Shown here piece after piece: positions 37,030-45,690 of a DNA stretch of 49,088 nucleotides; the stretch's first letter is position 1; each line of letters starts with the position of its first letter. Both the position numbers and the translations under genes were made by a program. This DNA is from Hirschia sp. GTDB taxonomy: Bacteria; Pseudomonadota; Alphaproteobacteria; Caulobacterales; Hyphomonadaceae. The notes under the pieces are model-generated. The model was not told the DNA's origin and searched no databases. It was given only the letters and a program-made list of their open reading frames with translations. The stretch is taken from positions 120,231 to 169,318 of the forward strand of contig PAQI01000021.1 of the NCBI GenBank assembly GCA_002709235.1. The letters run 5' to 3'.

Positions 37030-37983
37030 ATGGATGAATTTGATCTGATCGCGCGGTATTTCGCCCCCATGGCGGCCGCTGATGGGGCGGAAGGGCTGCA
37101 AGATGATGTTGCGCTTCTGTCTCCTCCTGCGGATCGCCCGATCATCGTAACGACCGATGCGCTGGTTGAAGGCGTTCATTTTCTGAAGACCGACCCGCTG
37201 GATGCGGTGGCGAAAAAACTGGTGCGTGTGAATGTGTCGGATGTGCTGGCAAAGGGTGCGCTTCCTTTTGCTGCGAGTCTCACCCTCATCTGGCCTCAGG
37301 GGCGCGCCATCTCCGAAATCGGCACCTTCGCAGCAGGCTTGAAGGATGACCTGGCGCATTGGGGCGTGAGTCTCATCGGTGGTGACACGACAAGAACACC
37401 TGGACCATTGACGCTGTCCATGACGCTGCACGGCATGTGTCTGAGTTCTGGGGGGCCAGTTCGGCGACGAGGTGCGGTCGTTGGAGACAGAGTTTATATA
37501 ACAGGTGAAATCGGCCGTGGATTTCTGGGCTTACAAGCGGCGCAGGGGCAGTTGAGGCCTGAATATGCGAAAAATGCTGATGCGTTGCTGGCAGCTTATA
37601 GAATACCCACATTGCCGAATTTGTCAGTTGCCAGAGTGATCGCTGATCACGCCCATGCCAGCCTTGATGTTTCCGATGGTCTCATGGCGGATGCTGGCCA
37701 TCTTGCGAAATGCAGCGGGGTGAGAATACGCCTGAATGCGGCAAATATCCCATTTCCGGAAGGCCCTGAGCACTTCACAGAGGAAATGATTGAAGGCTTG
37801 GTAACTGGTGGAGATGATTATCAGACGCTTTTCTGTGCGCCTGAAGGTCTAGACGTCCACAATAGGGACAATGAATTGAAATTGACCTGTATTGGAGAGG
37901 TGCTTACCGGTGAGGGGGTTGAGCTCATTGGTGTTGATGGAGCTCCGCTGACCTTCACCACCAGTGGCTGGAGTCATTTCTGA
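37030..37983 (+). CDS. thiL: thiamine-monophosphate kinase
   Basis: Phosphorylates thiamine monophosphate to the active diphosphate. The start at 37030 gives 317 residues beginning MDEFDLIARYFAPMAAADGA; a TTG at 37015 is in frame but has no room for a ribosome-binding site. The AIRS-type motifs are present: DDVALL near residue 28, VTTDALVEGVHF, and GGDTTRTPGPLTLS. The nusB-thiL order is common in proteobacteria. Confidence 0.95.
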   Translation: MDEFDLIARYFAPMAAADGAEGLQDDVALLSPPADRPIIVTTDALVEGVHFLKTDPLDAVAKKLVRVNVSDVLAKGALPFAASLTLIWPQGRAISEIGTFAAGLKDDLAHWGVSLIGGDTTRTPGPLTLSMTLHGMCLSSGGPVRRRGAVVGDRVYITGEIGRGFLGLQAAQGQLRPEYAKNADALLAAYRIPTLPNLSVARVIADHAHASLDVSDGLMADAGHLAKCSGVRIRLNAANIPFPEGPEHFTEEMIEGLVTGGDDYQTLFCAPEGLDVHNRDNELKLTCIGEVLTGEGVELIGVDGAPLTFTTSGWSHF

Positions 37984-38068
37984 CGACGTATTGATTCTCC
38001 AATCAGCCCTAACCGGGTATCAACCACTTCAAGCCATACTGCACGCCTCGAATATAAAAGGCGCAGAC

Positions 38069-38518
38069 ATGGCTTACGCAGCTCGCAAGAACAGATTCCT
38101 TTTTCTCATGGTCGTATTCATGGGGATTATCGCCAGCAGCATTACATCACCGCTGATGCCAGTTGCTCATGCAGCCAGTAGCGACGACGAGAAGGAAGCC
38201 AATCGTTCTGTGGAAATGAACGCCATGGTCTTTCCGGTCATCATTGACGGAAGGCTGGTGAACTACCTTTTCATCAATTGCCGTCTTATCGTAGCAGACG
38301 GCAAGAGTACCTGGAAATACCGCGAACAGGCTCACATTATCAGGGACGCGTTGTTGCGGGCGACTCATCGCCAGAGCGTGCATCTTGAAGGTTATCCCGG
38401 GCGCCTTGATCAGGCGTTAGCCGAAAAAATCTGCATTGATGCCGCTAATGAGGTTCTCGGCGAGGAAGCCATGATCGCCATGACATTTCAGCAGGTCGCG
38501 AGCCAAAAACCATATTGA
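38069..38518 (+). CDS. small exported protein of unknown function
   Basis: The 149-residue product starts MAYAARKNRFLFLMVVFMGI and has a signal peptide that probably ends at AHA before ASSDDE. The mature part (VFPVIIDGRLVNYLFINCRL, then REQAHIIRDALLRATHR) has a beta-strand then long-helix pattern loosely like the periplasmic domain of FliL. I would not call it FliL. The frame is open to 37964, but the chosen ATG has AAGG about 8 nt upstream and starts the signal. It follows thiL by 85 nt and ends inside a terminator hairpin. Confidence 0.7.
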   Translation: MAYAARKNRFLFLMVVFMGIIASSITSPLMPVAHAASSDDEKEANRSVEMNAMVFPVIIDGRLVNYLFINCRLIVADGKSTWKYREQAHIIRDALLRATHRQSVHLEGYPGRLDQALAEKICIDAANEVLGEEAMIAMTFQQVASQKPY

Positions 38519-38549
38519 AAACAGAGTGTTTATCCTGTTTTCAATATGG
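38505..38549 (-). terminator. 15-bp perfect hairpin, terminator for the leftward gene
   Basis: CCATATTGAAAACAG (38510-38524) and CTGTTTTCAATATGG (38535-38549) pair perfectly around a 10-nt loop. Read on the minus strand the stem is followed by TTTTT (38509-38505), so it terminates the BamE-like gene. On the plus strand there is no T-run. The stop codon of the exported protein gene (38516-38518) lies in one arm. Confidence 0.8.
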
Positions 38550-38575
38550 AGATAACCATGGCTTTTCAGAATGGA

Positions 38576-39046
38576 TCAGGGTTGATCCTGTCCTGGGCCG
38601 CGCTCAGAGCCCGGAAGCTGTGATGGCAGGCGACCAATCGTTCCAAACAATTGTTCAAGAATGCCGAGTTGGCGACCGCGTGTTGGCGTTTCACGCGACA
38701 CGAAATCGATGACCTTGCCGTCTTCAAGATCATAAGTCAGCACATCGGCAACCTGGTCGCTGTCGTCGAACTGGATGGCGACAATGGAACGCTGGACGAC
38801 CTTGGGATGGTGATATGTCAGCGTTTGTTGTGTCGATGACATGTAGAACCACAAGTCCGGATTGAAGGTACTGGTGGTTGACGGGGACCCAAGACGCGCC
38901 AAGACACTGGAGCGTGTATCCACTCCGGGTTCGATCTCTGCTGGCTGTACCTGATCGGGCACATAACCATTAAAACTGCGCGTCGGCTGGCATCCGCTTA
39001 TTGCGATAAATGCGCTTACGACTACCAAAAAGCTACGCTTCAACAT
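38576..39046 (-). CDS. bamE: BamE/OmlA-family outer membrane lipoprotein
   Basis: BamE is a lipoprotein partner of the BAM complex that inserts outer membrane proteins. The 156-residue product from 39046 (AGGAG 8 nt upstream) has a signal FLVVVSAFIAISGC with the acylated Cys in ISGC. The SmpA/OmlA core is PGVDTRSSVLARLGSPSTTS, FNPDLWFYMSS and IVAIQFDDSDQVADV. Its Pro/Gly-rich tail is longer than usual. It diverges from the bc1 chaperone gene. Confidence 0.9.
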   Translation of the reverse strand: MLKRSFLVVVSAFIAISGCQPTRSFNGYVPDQVQPAEIEPGVDTRSSVLARLGSPSTTSTFNPDLWFYMSSTQQTLTYHHPKVVQRSIVAIQFDDSDQVADVLTYDLEDGKVIDFVSRETPTRGRQLGILEQLFGTIGRLPSQLPGSERGPGQDQP

Positions 39047-39114
39047 ATGTGCACTCCTGACATGCCTGTTTTCGTAGCGGGCTAGCGGGTTGTTTGGCAA
39101 GCGGAGAGACGCTC

Positions 39115-39654
39115 ATGGCACTGTGGAAAGATTGGTTTGGTGGTCGAAAAGAGGAAAATACGGTCCCGGATCGCTTGTTCAACGCGATAATGAGCCAGGC
39201 GCTTCAACCAAAATTTTTCGGTTCGGGCATGATTTCGGACACCTTTGGTGGAAGATTCGAGATAACAACCATTCATGCCATGCTGGTTTTCAGACGATTG
39301 AGATCTGCCGGAGAGTATGGACCCCAGCTGGCACAGGACGTTTTTGCGCTGCTTTTCTCCGGATTTGACGATGCTCTGCGTGAAATCGGCACGGGTGACC
39401 TGAAGGTCGGCAAGAAGATCAAGGACATTGCCAAGGCATTTTACGGACGTGCGGAGTCGTACGATGCGGCGCTTGATGAAGATTTGACGGCTGAGCCAGA
39501 TCCGCTTGTGGATGTACTCATGAGAAATGTGCAGCTGACATCGGACGGTTCGGAGCGTCTGGCACATTATATTCGCGATGCAGATGCCATTCTTAAATCT
39601 CTGACAGATGATGAACTTCTGTCCGGTACGGTAAGTTGGCCAACGACTTTATGA
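39115..39654 (+). CDS. ubiquinol-cytochrome c chaperone (CBP3/UQCC family)
   Basis: Relatives assist assembly of the cytochrome bc1 complex in mitochondria and alphaproteobacteria. The 179-residue product from 39115 (GCGGAGAG upstream) has RFEITTIHAMLVFRRLRSAG and FSGFDDALREIGTGDLKVGK, then KIKDIAKAFYGRAESYDAAL, all family segments. A TTG at 39094 is an unlikely alternative. In many relatives a DUF177 gene lies between this gene and plsX; it is absent here. Confidence 0.9.
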   Translation: MALWKDWFGGRKEENTVPDRLFNAIMSQALQPKFFGSGMISDTFGGRFEITTIHAMLVFRRLRSAGEYGPQLAQDVFALLFSGFDDALREIGTGDLKVGKKIKDIAKAFYGRAESYDAALDEDLTAEPDPLVDVLMRNVQLTSDGSERLAHYIRDADAILKSLTDDELLSGTVSWPTTL

Positions 39655-39761
39655 TACAAGATGACGATTCGCAGTATGGCTACGGCAGTGTCGAGGCTAT
39701 CGTTATCAAACAAACATGCTAATAGAGACGACCTTAGCAAGCCTTGGGTAGGCCAGATTTC

Positions 39762-40841
39762 ATGACCGAGAATTGCGTAATTTCCATTGACGGTATGGGT
39801 GGTGATGCTGGTTGCAGCATGGTCGTGGCGGGGCTTGAGCGGTTTGCATCGTCCCGCGGCGGTGTGCGGTTTCTGCTTCATGGTGACCAGACACAGTTGG
39901 AAGCGGCATTGCGATCTGCGCCAAAAGCTCGCGAAATTGTAGATATTCGCCATACCGAGAAATTCATTGCTATGGATGCCAAGCCAGCTCAGGCAGTGCG
40001 CCGTGGTAAGGGCTCATCCATGTGGAATGCAATTGAAGCAGTAAAGACCGGGGAGGCGGCAGCTGCTGTTTCTGCAGGCAATACAGGTGTCCTGATGGGG
40101 ATGTCCTCGATGATCCTGCGCACCGTATCAGGTGTCCATCGTCCTGCTCTTTGTGCAAGTTGGCCCACACCTCACGGTGTTTGTGCGGTACTGGACCTTG
40201 GTGCAGATATCACCGCAGATGCAGAGCAGCTGGTCGAATTTGGAATTATGGGCGAAGCATTTGCCCGGGCAGTGCACCAGAAGGAAAATCCTTCGATCGG
40301 ACTTTTGAACATCGGATCGGAAGATATCAAGGGAAGCGAAGTTCTCAAGGCCGCAGCCAGCCTGATGAAAAATTGCGGGCATGATGTGAATTATATTGGG
40401 TTTGTGGAAGGCAATGACATTTCCGCTGGGGTGGCGGATGTGGTTGTAACTGATGGTTTCACTGGAAATATTGCGCTGAAATCAGCAGAAGGCGCTGCAA
40501 AACTGGTTGGCGACCTTCTCAAATCATCACTAAAATCGAGCATGTGGGGAATGTTGGGCGCCATGATTGCGCGTCCTGCCCTGAAACGGTTCCAGTCGCG
40601 TGTGGATCCGCGTAACGTCAACGGTGCGGTTTTCCTGGGCCTTAACGGCGTGGTTGTGAAGAGCCATGGCGGGACGGACGCACTGGGATATGAACAGGCA
40701 TTGAACGTAGCAGCCCAAATGGCGGCAAGTCGCTTCAAGGAAGAGGTGGCTGCCAATATTGAACGGTTGGGGGAGGCAGTGAAGGCTGCGTCTCAGAATG
40801 CAGAACCAGATACAACTAGCACCACTGAAGCGGCTGAGTAA
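39762..40841 (+). CDS. plsX: phosphate acyltransferase PlsX
   Basis: PlsX makes acyl-phosphate from acyl-ACP for phospholipid synthesis. The start at 39762 gives 359 residues with [20 protein letters not shown] at the N-terminus, [20 protein letters not shown] and [20 protein letters not shown] near the end. The frame extends to a TTG at 39744 without merit. fabH follows after one base, the usual pair. The 107-nt gap before it holds no gene that I can see. Confidence 0.96.
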   Translation: MTENCVISIDGMGGDAGCSMVVAGLERFASSRGGVRFLLHGDQTQLEAALRSAPKAREIVDIRHTEKFIAMDAKPAQAVRRGKGSSMWNAIEAVKTGEAAAAVSAGNTGVLMGMSSMILRTVSGVHRPALCASWPTPHGVCAVLDLGADITADAEQLVEFGIMGEAFARAVHQKENPSIGLLNIGSEDIKGSEVLKAAASLMKNCGHDVNYIGFVEGNDISAGVADVVVTDGFTGNIALKSAEGAAKLVGDLLKSSLKSSMWGMLGAMIARPALKRFQSRVDPRNVNGAVFLGLNGVVVKSHGGTDALGYEQALNVAAQMAASRFKEEVAANIERLGEAVKAASQNAEPDTTSTTEAAE

Positions 40842-40842
40842 C

Positions 40843-41829
40843 GTGAAGACCAATCAAGCAGAGTATAGATCCGTTGTCCGCAGTATTGGCGGCTACCTTC
40901 CCGAGCGTATCCTGACCAATGAAGACCTGTCTGAAATGGTCGACACGGATGATCAGTGGATAACTGAGCGAACCGGAATCAAGAAGCGACACATCGCTGC
41001 CGAAGGAGAGTTCACGTCAGATCTGGCGGTGGCTGCTGCGCGTGTGGCCCTGGATAAGGCAGGGCTGGGGCCAGATGATATTGATCTGGTGATTGTGGCG
41101 ACAGCGACACCTGACCGAACCTTTCCGGCGACAGCGACAATCGTGCAGAACAAGCTGGGCATACGTCGTGGCGCGGCGTTCGATATTCAGGCTGTCTGTG
41201 CGGGCTTTGTCTTTGCGCTGTCGACGGCCGACAACTTCCTGGCGCGCGGGCAGTTCGAGCGAGCACTGGTTATTGGCGCGGAAACCTTCTCCAGAATCAT
41301 CGACTGGTCTGATCGTGGCACCTGTGTGTTATTCGGAGATGGCGCTGGAGCGCTGGTGCTGGAACGCCAAACCGAGGAAGAAGCCGAGGGACGCGGTGTT
41401 CTTGGCGCGCATTTGCGCTCGGACGGGAAATTTTCGGAGCTGTTATATGTGGATGGCGGGCCATCTACCACTCAGACGGTGGGCCATTTGAGAATGGTTG
41501 GAAATCAGGTGTTCAAGCATGCCGTCACCAAGATTTCCGATTCAGTGCGAACATTGGCCTCCGATGTCGGGCTGGAATTGTCGGATGTTGACTGGTTTGT
41601 GCCGCATCAGGCCAATCAGCGAATTCTTGACGCTGTTGCGCGTAATCTGGGCCTGCCAGAAGACCGTGTCATCTCAACTGTTGCCAGTCACGGAAACACG
41701 TCTGCTGCGTCTGTACCGCTGGCATTGAGCTGCATGACAGGGGAAACACAGATAAAACCGGGTGATCTGGTTCTGATCGAAGCAATCGGTGGCGGACTGT
41801 CCTGGGGATCCGCGCTGATGCGCATGTGA
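40843..41829 (+). CDS. fabH: beta-ketoacyl-ACP synthase III
   Basis: Starts fatty acid synthesis by condensing acetyl-CoA with malonyl-ACP. From the GTG at 40843 it is 328 residues with the full catalytic triad: Cys119 ([10 protein letters not shown]), His255 (VPHQANQR) and Asn285 (GNTSAAS). An ATG at 40798 is in frame but overlaps plsX by 44 nt and adds a non-family N-terminus. The ribosome-binding site for the GTG is weak, so coupling to plsX is likely. Confidence 0.95.
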   Translation: MKTNQAEYRSVVRSIGGYLPERILTNEDLSEMVDTDDQWITERTGIKKRHIAAEGEFTSDLAVAAARVALDKAGLGPDDIDLVIVATATPDRTFPATATIVQNKLGIRRGAAFDIQAVCAGFVFALSTADNFLARGQFERALVIGAETFSRIIDWSDRGTCVLFGDGAGALVLERQTEEEAEGRGVLGAHLRSDGKFSELLYVDGGPSTTQTVGHLRMVGNQVFKHAVTKISDSVRTLASDVGLELSDVDWFVPHQANQRILDAVARNLGLPEDRVISTVASHGNTSAASVPLALSCMTGETQIKPGDLVLIEAIGGGLSWGSALMRM

Positions 41830-41841
41830 TTAACTCTACGT

Positions 41842-41906
41842 AAACAAATGAATTTGTTTGCGATTCTTATTGCCGCCTCTTAACAAGTCATTCAACTCGC
41901 TATACT
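41842..41906 (+). promoter_or_regulatory. control region of ihfA
   Basis: A perfect inverted repeat AAACAAAT-GA-ATTTGTTT spans 41842-41859. A -10-like TATACT is at 41901-41906, with TTAACA 15 nt upstream as a poor -35. TTAA-N7-TTCA at 41880-41894 is one base off a CtrA box (TTAA-N7-TTAA). Each part is suggestive only. Confidence 0.35.
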
Positions 41907-41935
41907 CTACTGGTTAACAGACTGGAGCGGCTGGC

Positions 41936-42259
41936 GTGACTGACAAAAACGAAAAAACGATTACGCGTGCGGACATTGTCGAGAAACTTGTTCGTGAAAT
42001 CGGGTTGACCCGCCAGGATTCCAGCGCGTTTCTTGAGCGCGTCCTGGAGCTGGTTTGTCATGAGCTGGTCGAGGATCGGTCAGTCAAGCTGGCACGTTTC
42101 GGTAATTTTGTGGTCCGGCGTAAAAACGCTCGCGTGGGTAGAAATCCCAAGACTGGTGAAGAAGCGCCAATATCAGCGCGCCGCGTAGTCACTTTTCGTC
42201 CATCACCTTTGATGCGGCAACGTGTAGAGGCTGCGCTTTCTGGCGAGGAGCCTTCATGA
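41936..42259 (+). CDS. ihfA: integration host factor alpha subunit
   Basis: IHF bends DNA as an alpha-beta heterodimer in transcription, replication and recombination. The 107-residue product starts at a GTG with GGAG 9 nt upstream. It has ITRADIVEKLVREIGLTRQD at the N-terminus and the DNA-binding arm ARVGRNPKTGEEAPISARRV, with the intercalating Pro in RNPKTG. It overlaps the MerR gene by 4 nt, the usual neighbour. Confidence 0.96.
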   Translation: MTDKNEKTITRADIVEKLVREIGLTRQDSSAFLERVLELVCHELVEDRSVKLARFGNFVVRRKNARVGRNPKTGEEAPISARRVVTFRPSPLMRQRVEAALSGEEPS

Positions 42260-42831
42260 AGTTTTCAGCTAGCGTTTCAGTTCAGCAAACAGAAAGCGAT
42301 TGCGATCAGCCTATTGCCACTGACGCGGAGGTTACACCTGTGCGTCGAAGGGTCGAAAAAGCCGACACAGCTTTTCGCACTATAGGGGAGGCGGCTGAAG
42401 AGCTCTCACTCAAGACACATGTGCTTCGTTTCTGGGAAACCAAGTTTGCCGAATTGACACCAATGAAACGTAAGGATGGTCGCCGTTTTTATCGTCCGGA
42501 AGATATGCTGGTGCTGCGGGTTCTTCAGTCATTGCTTCATGATCAGGGTATGACAATCAAGGGCGCACAGCGAGCGCTCAAGAATCGTAAGCCGCATGAT
42601 ATCGCGAATGATATATGTGGCGCTCCAGAAGCGAATGCTGAAACAAGCATGGCTGGTAAATCCGTTCGTGACCTTCAGGATGCAGTCAAAACAGCGGTAA
42701 GTTCTGGTGCGTTTCGAGAACTGGGACAATTGTCTGCGGAGACTGCTGCGCCTAAGGAAAGTCTCGGGCGTCTGCTGGGAGATCTTGAAAATCTCAAGGG
42801 ACGACTGGACAAGGTTCGCAAGGTTGTCTGA
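42256..42831 (+). CDS. MerR-family transcriptional regulator
   Basis: The winged helix MerR DNA-binding domain is at residues about 40-110: FRTIGEAAEELSLKTHVLRF, WETKFAEL, KDGRRFYRPEDMLVLRVLQS. The 191-residue protein has a 39-residue polar N-terminal extension and a helical C-terminal part with no effector-binding Cys. This is the MerR that regularly follows ihfA in alphaproteobacteria; its targets are not known from sequence. Confidence 0.92.
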   Translation: MKFSASVSVQQTESDCDQPIATDAEVTPVRRRVEKADTAFRTIGEAAEELSLKTHVLRFWETKFAELTPMKRKDGRRFYRPEDMLVLRVLQSLLHDQGMTIKGAQRALKNRKPHDIANDICGAPEANAETSMAGKSVRDLQDAVKTAVSSGAFRELGQLSAETAAPKESLGRLLGDLENLKGRLDKVRKVV

Positions 42832-42902
42832 GTGATCGTTTCGCTTGGGATCGTGGCGGTGTTGGCGTGTAATTCAGTCGCCTCAAGTCTTCGAAATAGC
42901 CG

Positions 42903-42931
42903 TTGCCATCAGCCAGAGTCTCACATATAAG
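42903..42931 (+). promoter_or_regulatory. promoter of tRNA-Pro
   Basis: TTGCCA (42903-42908), a 17-nt spacer and TATAAG (42926-42931) lie 19 nt upstream of the mature tRNA. Confidence 0.6.
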
Positions 42932-42950
42932 GCTCGCTCTTTCGAGGGTC

Positions 42951-43028
42951 CGGAGCGTGGCGCAGCCCGGTTAGCGCACCGGTCTGGGGGACCGGGGGTC
43001 GGAGGTTCGAATCCTCTCGCTCCGACCA
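42951..43028 (+). tRNA. tRNA-Pro (anticodon GGG)
   Basis: The acceptor arms CGGAGCG and CGCTCCG pair fully and are followed by A and an encoded CCA end. The anticodon stem is CCGGT/ACCGG with loop CTGGGGG, so the anticodon is GGG, reading CCC and CCU. The T arm is GGAGG-TTCGAAT-CCTCT. The D arm GCGCAGCCCGGTTAGCGC is intact. The tRNA is preceded by a good promoter. The 296-nt stretch after it (43029-43324) holds no further gene, tRNA or obvious terminator that I can see. Confidence 0.96.
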
Positions 43029-43324
43029 TCGAAAGTCTGCTCAATTATTGCCCCCCTGAACCTTCCCTAACCTTGTGTCTCTGATCGTTCGCAATCCGAT
43101 TGTCGACCTGAACCAGTGTGTTTTGCTGCCGGTTCGTGCTGAATAAGATGGGGTTTGCTCTTTTACACCAATGGACAGGGTGGCGTGGCTATGACATACA
43201 CCGCCCTTCTTCTGGCGCGTCACGGGATTTCGGTCTTTGCGACCGCGCCGGGCATTCACATATTCCAGTTCCGTCCGGCCTATGTGCGCACGGAGCGTTA
43301 CAACACGAGTTTAGAGAGTCCGTG

Positions 43325-44662
43325 ATGAACGTCACCGAGACCAAATCCGAAGGTCTGAGCCGCGAGTACAAGGTCACGATCCCCAAATCTGACCTGCAAG
43401 ACAAAATGGAAGCGAAGATCGCTGAGATCCGCCCGCAGATGAAACTGAAGGGCTTCCGCCCTGGTAAGGTTCCTGCCTCCCACATCCGCAAGATCTACGG
43501 TAAGTCGATCATGGGTGAAATTCTGGGTGAGACGGTCAGCGCCTCGTCGCAAAAAGCACTTGAAGAAAAAGAAGTGCGCGTCGCCGCTCAGCCTCACATT
43601 CACCTGGATTCAGAAGAAGAAGCCGTTCTTGACGGAACTTCTGACCTTGAGTTTTCCATGCATGTTGAACTGATGCCGGACTTCGAGCCTGCCGAAATCT
43701 CCGATTTGGAGTTGGAACGCGAAGTGGCTGAGGTTTCGGATGATGATCTCAACGAAGCGTTGGGACGCCTGGCAGAAGCCAACAAGAAATTCGAACCACG
43801 CGGCAAAACGGCCAAGGCGCGGGATGGCGATGCTGTCGTGATTGATTTTCTCGGCAAGATTGATGATGTGCCGTTTGATGGTGGCGCTGCAGAAGATCAG
43901 ACGATCGTTCTGGGTGAGGGGCGTTTCATTCCAGGCTTTGAAGAGCAATTGGTTGGATCAAAAGCCAATCAGGATGTCGAAGTCAAAGTGACTTTCCCTG
44001 AAGATTATCCTGCTGAGCCTCTGGCCGGCAAGGATGCGGTGTTTGAAGTTAAAGTGAAAGAAGTTCGGGCACCTGAGACACCTGAGGTGGATGAGGAATT
44101 CGCCAAGGGGCTGGGCATTGAAAGCCTGGACGAACTCAAGGAACTGATGAAGCGTCAGATTGAATCCGAAACTGCAGCAGCCTCACGCCAGCGCCTGAAA
44201 CGCAAATTGCTTGATGCGCTGGACGAACGTCACGATTTCGAGCTTCCAAACGGAATGGTTGAAGCTGAGTTCAAGCAGATCTGGGCACAGCTTCAGCAGG
44301 AAAAAGAAGCCGGGCGTCTAGATGAGGATGACAGCAAGAAATCCGATGAGGAGCTCGAAGCGGAGTATCGTAAGATTGCTGAGCGCCGTGTTCGTCTCGG
44401 ATTGGTTCTTGCTGAAGTTGGTCGCATCAACAATGTCGAGATCCGTCAGGAAGAAGTTGCACGCGCATTGAACCAGGAAGCCTCGCGTTATCCCGGGCAG
44501 GAGCGTCAGGTCATGGAGTATTTCCAGAAGACTCCAGCTGCGATGGCTCAGATCCGTGCGCCGATATTTGAAGAAAAAGTCGTCGATTTCATCCTCGAAA
44601 ATGCAAAAGTCACGGAAAAAACCATTTCTCGTGAAGAATTGCTCAAGGAACTTGAGGACTAA
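43325..44662 (+). CDS. tig: trigger factor
   Basis: Ribosome-bound chaperone and prolyl isomerase that docks on L23. From 43325 it is 445 residues. The ribosome-binding domain has the signature GFRPGKVPASHIRKIYG near residue 45, the FKBP-type domain is DGDAVVIDFLGKIDDVPFDG near residue 163, and the C-terminal arms are helical. The frame is open upstream to 43118 with no family similarity. AGAGAG precedes the ATG. It starts the quality-control run tig-clpP-clpX-lon. Confidence 0.97.
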   Translation: MNVTETKSEGLSREYKVTIPKSDLQDKMEAKIAEIRPQMKLKGFRPGKVPASHIRKIYGKSIMGEILGETVSASSQKALEEKEVRVAAQPHIHLDSEEEAVLDGTSDLEFSMHVELMPDFEPAEISDLELEREVAEVSDDDLNEALGRLAEANKKFEPRGKTAKARDGDAVVIDFLGKIDDVPFDGGAAEDQTIVLGEGRFIPGFEEQLVGSKANQDVEVKVTFPEDYPAEPLAGKDAVFEVKVKEVRAPETPEVDEEFAKGLGIESLDELKELMKRQIESETAAASRQRLKRKLLDALDERHDFELPNGMVEAEFKQIWAQLQQEKEAGRLDEDDSKKSDEELEAEYRKIAERRVRLGLVLAEVGRINNVEIRQEEVARALNQEASRYPGQERQVMEYFQKTPAAMAQIRAPIFEEKVVDFILENAKVTEKTISREELLKELED

Positions 44663-44675
44663 TGTGATCACGTCC

Positions 44676-44709
44676 GAAACGAGCCGATGATCAGATGATG
44701 GCTCGTTTC
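44676..44709 (+). terminator. hairpin after tig, weak terminator
   Basis: A perfect 10-bp stem GAAACGAGCC/GGCTCGTTTC (44676-44685 with 44700-44709) with a 14-nt loop starts 14 nt after the tig stop. The T-run is poor, so termination is uncertain. Confidence 0.5.
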
Positions 44710-44810
44710 AACTGTAGAGATGATGCAGAATTGCGGGGCAACCCCTTGCGCCACAAGTCTGCAAACGTCAGATAATGTAAATGACCGAGTCGCCGCGACC
44801 GCTGCGACAG

Positions 44811-44816
44811 TATAAT
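44811..44816 (+). promoter_or_regulatory. consensus -10 element before clpP
   Basis: A perfect TATAAT ends 17 nt before the chosen clpP ATG and 8 nt before an in-frame GTG. No good -35 is seen. If used, the transcript would have almost no leader. Confidence 0.3.
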
Positions 44817-44833
44817 CCGAGACAGTGATCCTT

Positions 44834-45457
44834 ATGCATAATCCGATTGAGACTGCGATGAACCTGGTGCCAATGGTGGTCGAGCAGACCAGCCGTGGAG
44901 AGCGTGCCTACGACATCTTCTCTCGTCTTCTTAAAGAACGCATCATTTTTGTGACGGGACCGATCGAAGATGGAATGGCGACGCTGGTGACAGCGCAACT
45001 GCTTTTCCTTGAATCGGAAAATCCAAAAAAAGAAATCGCCATGTACATCAACTCGCCTGGCGGTGTGGTGTCTTCCGGTCTGGCGATCTATGACACAATG
45101 CAATACATCCGCAGCCCGGTTTCGACCGCGTGCATTGGCATGGCAGCATCCATGGGTTCGCTTTTGCTTGCAGCAGGGCAAAAAGACATGCGTTTCGCGA
45201 CACCGAATGCCCGTATCATGGTGCATCAGCCATCTGGCGGATTTAGAGGTGTGGCTTCAGATATTGAACGACATGCAGAAGAGATCATTGATCTCAAGCG
45301 CCGAATGAACAATATTTATGTTAAGCATACAGGTCAGAAATACGAAGTGATCGAGAAGACGCTTGATCGTGATAGCTTCATGACTGCGGAAGACGCTCAG
45401 GAATTTGGCTTGATCGACAAGGTGTTCGAGACCAGATCAACGGCATCCGAGGCCTAA
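44834..45457 (+). CDS. clpP: ATP-dependent Clp protease proteolytic subunit
   Basis: Serine protease subunit forming two stacked heptamers that work with ClpX or ClpA. The start at 44834 gives 207 residues beginning [20 protein letters not shown], with catalytic Ser106 (GMAASMGS), His131 (MVHQPSGG) and Asp180 (LDRDSFM). A GTG at 44825 is an in-frame alternative. Neither start has a clear ribosome-binding site. It lies upstream of clpX and lon. Confidence 0.96.
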   Translation: MHNPIETAMNLVPMVVEQTSRGERAYDIFSRLLKERIIFVTGPIEDGMATLVTAQLLFLESENPKKEIAMYINSPGGVVSSGLAIYDTMQYIRSPVSTACIGMAASMGSLLLAAGQKDMRFATPNARIMVHQPSGGFRGVASDIERHAEEIIDLKRRMNNIYVKHTGQKYEVIEKTLDRDSFMTAEDAQEFGLIDKVFETRSTASEA

Positions 45458-45475
45458 AGATTGAACTGCCTTTTA

Positions 45476-45512
45476 GGGGCGTGTCGTTCGGAATTTAATT
45501 TGAACGCCCCTT
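45476..45512 (+). terminator. possible terminator after clpP
   Basis: GGGGCGT (45476-45482) and ACGCCCC (45504-45510) pair across a 21-nt AT-rich loop, followed only by TTCT. It is a weak candidate in the 233-nt clpP-clpX gap, which holds no other gene. Confidence 0.4.
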
Positions 45513-45690
45513 CTGGGACTGTAAAATATAACTAATGCGGCACAATCCTTGCCGTTTGAAGCGAGCTGTGGTCGAATTCCGGCGCAGTAGGAACCTCTCG
45601 GAAACGATTGGTGTGCTAAAGTGAAGTCCGGGCATTAATTGAGTTGTCGTGTGTAGTTGCGATGACAGAGCCCTGGAAGTTGAGGTGCTC

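Noticed and set aside
43029-43324. Possible small gene between tRNA-Pro and tig
   Set aside because: Both strands have short open frames, but none has a ribosome-binding site or recognisable product; the upstream extension of the tig frame is not family-like.
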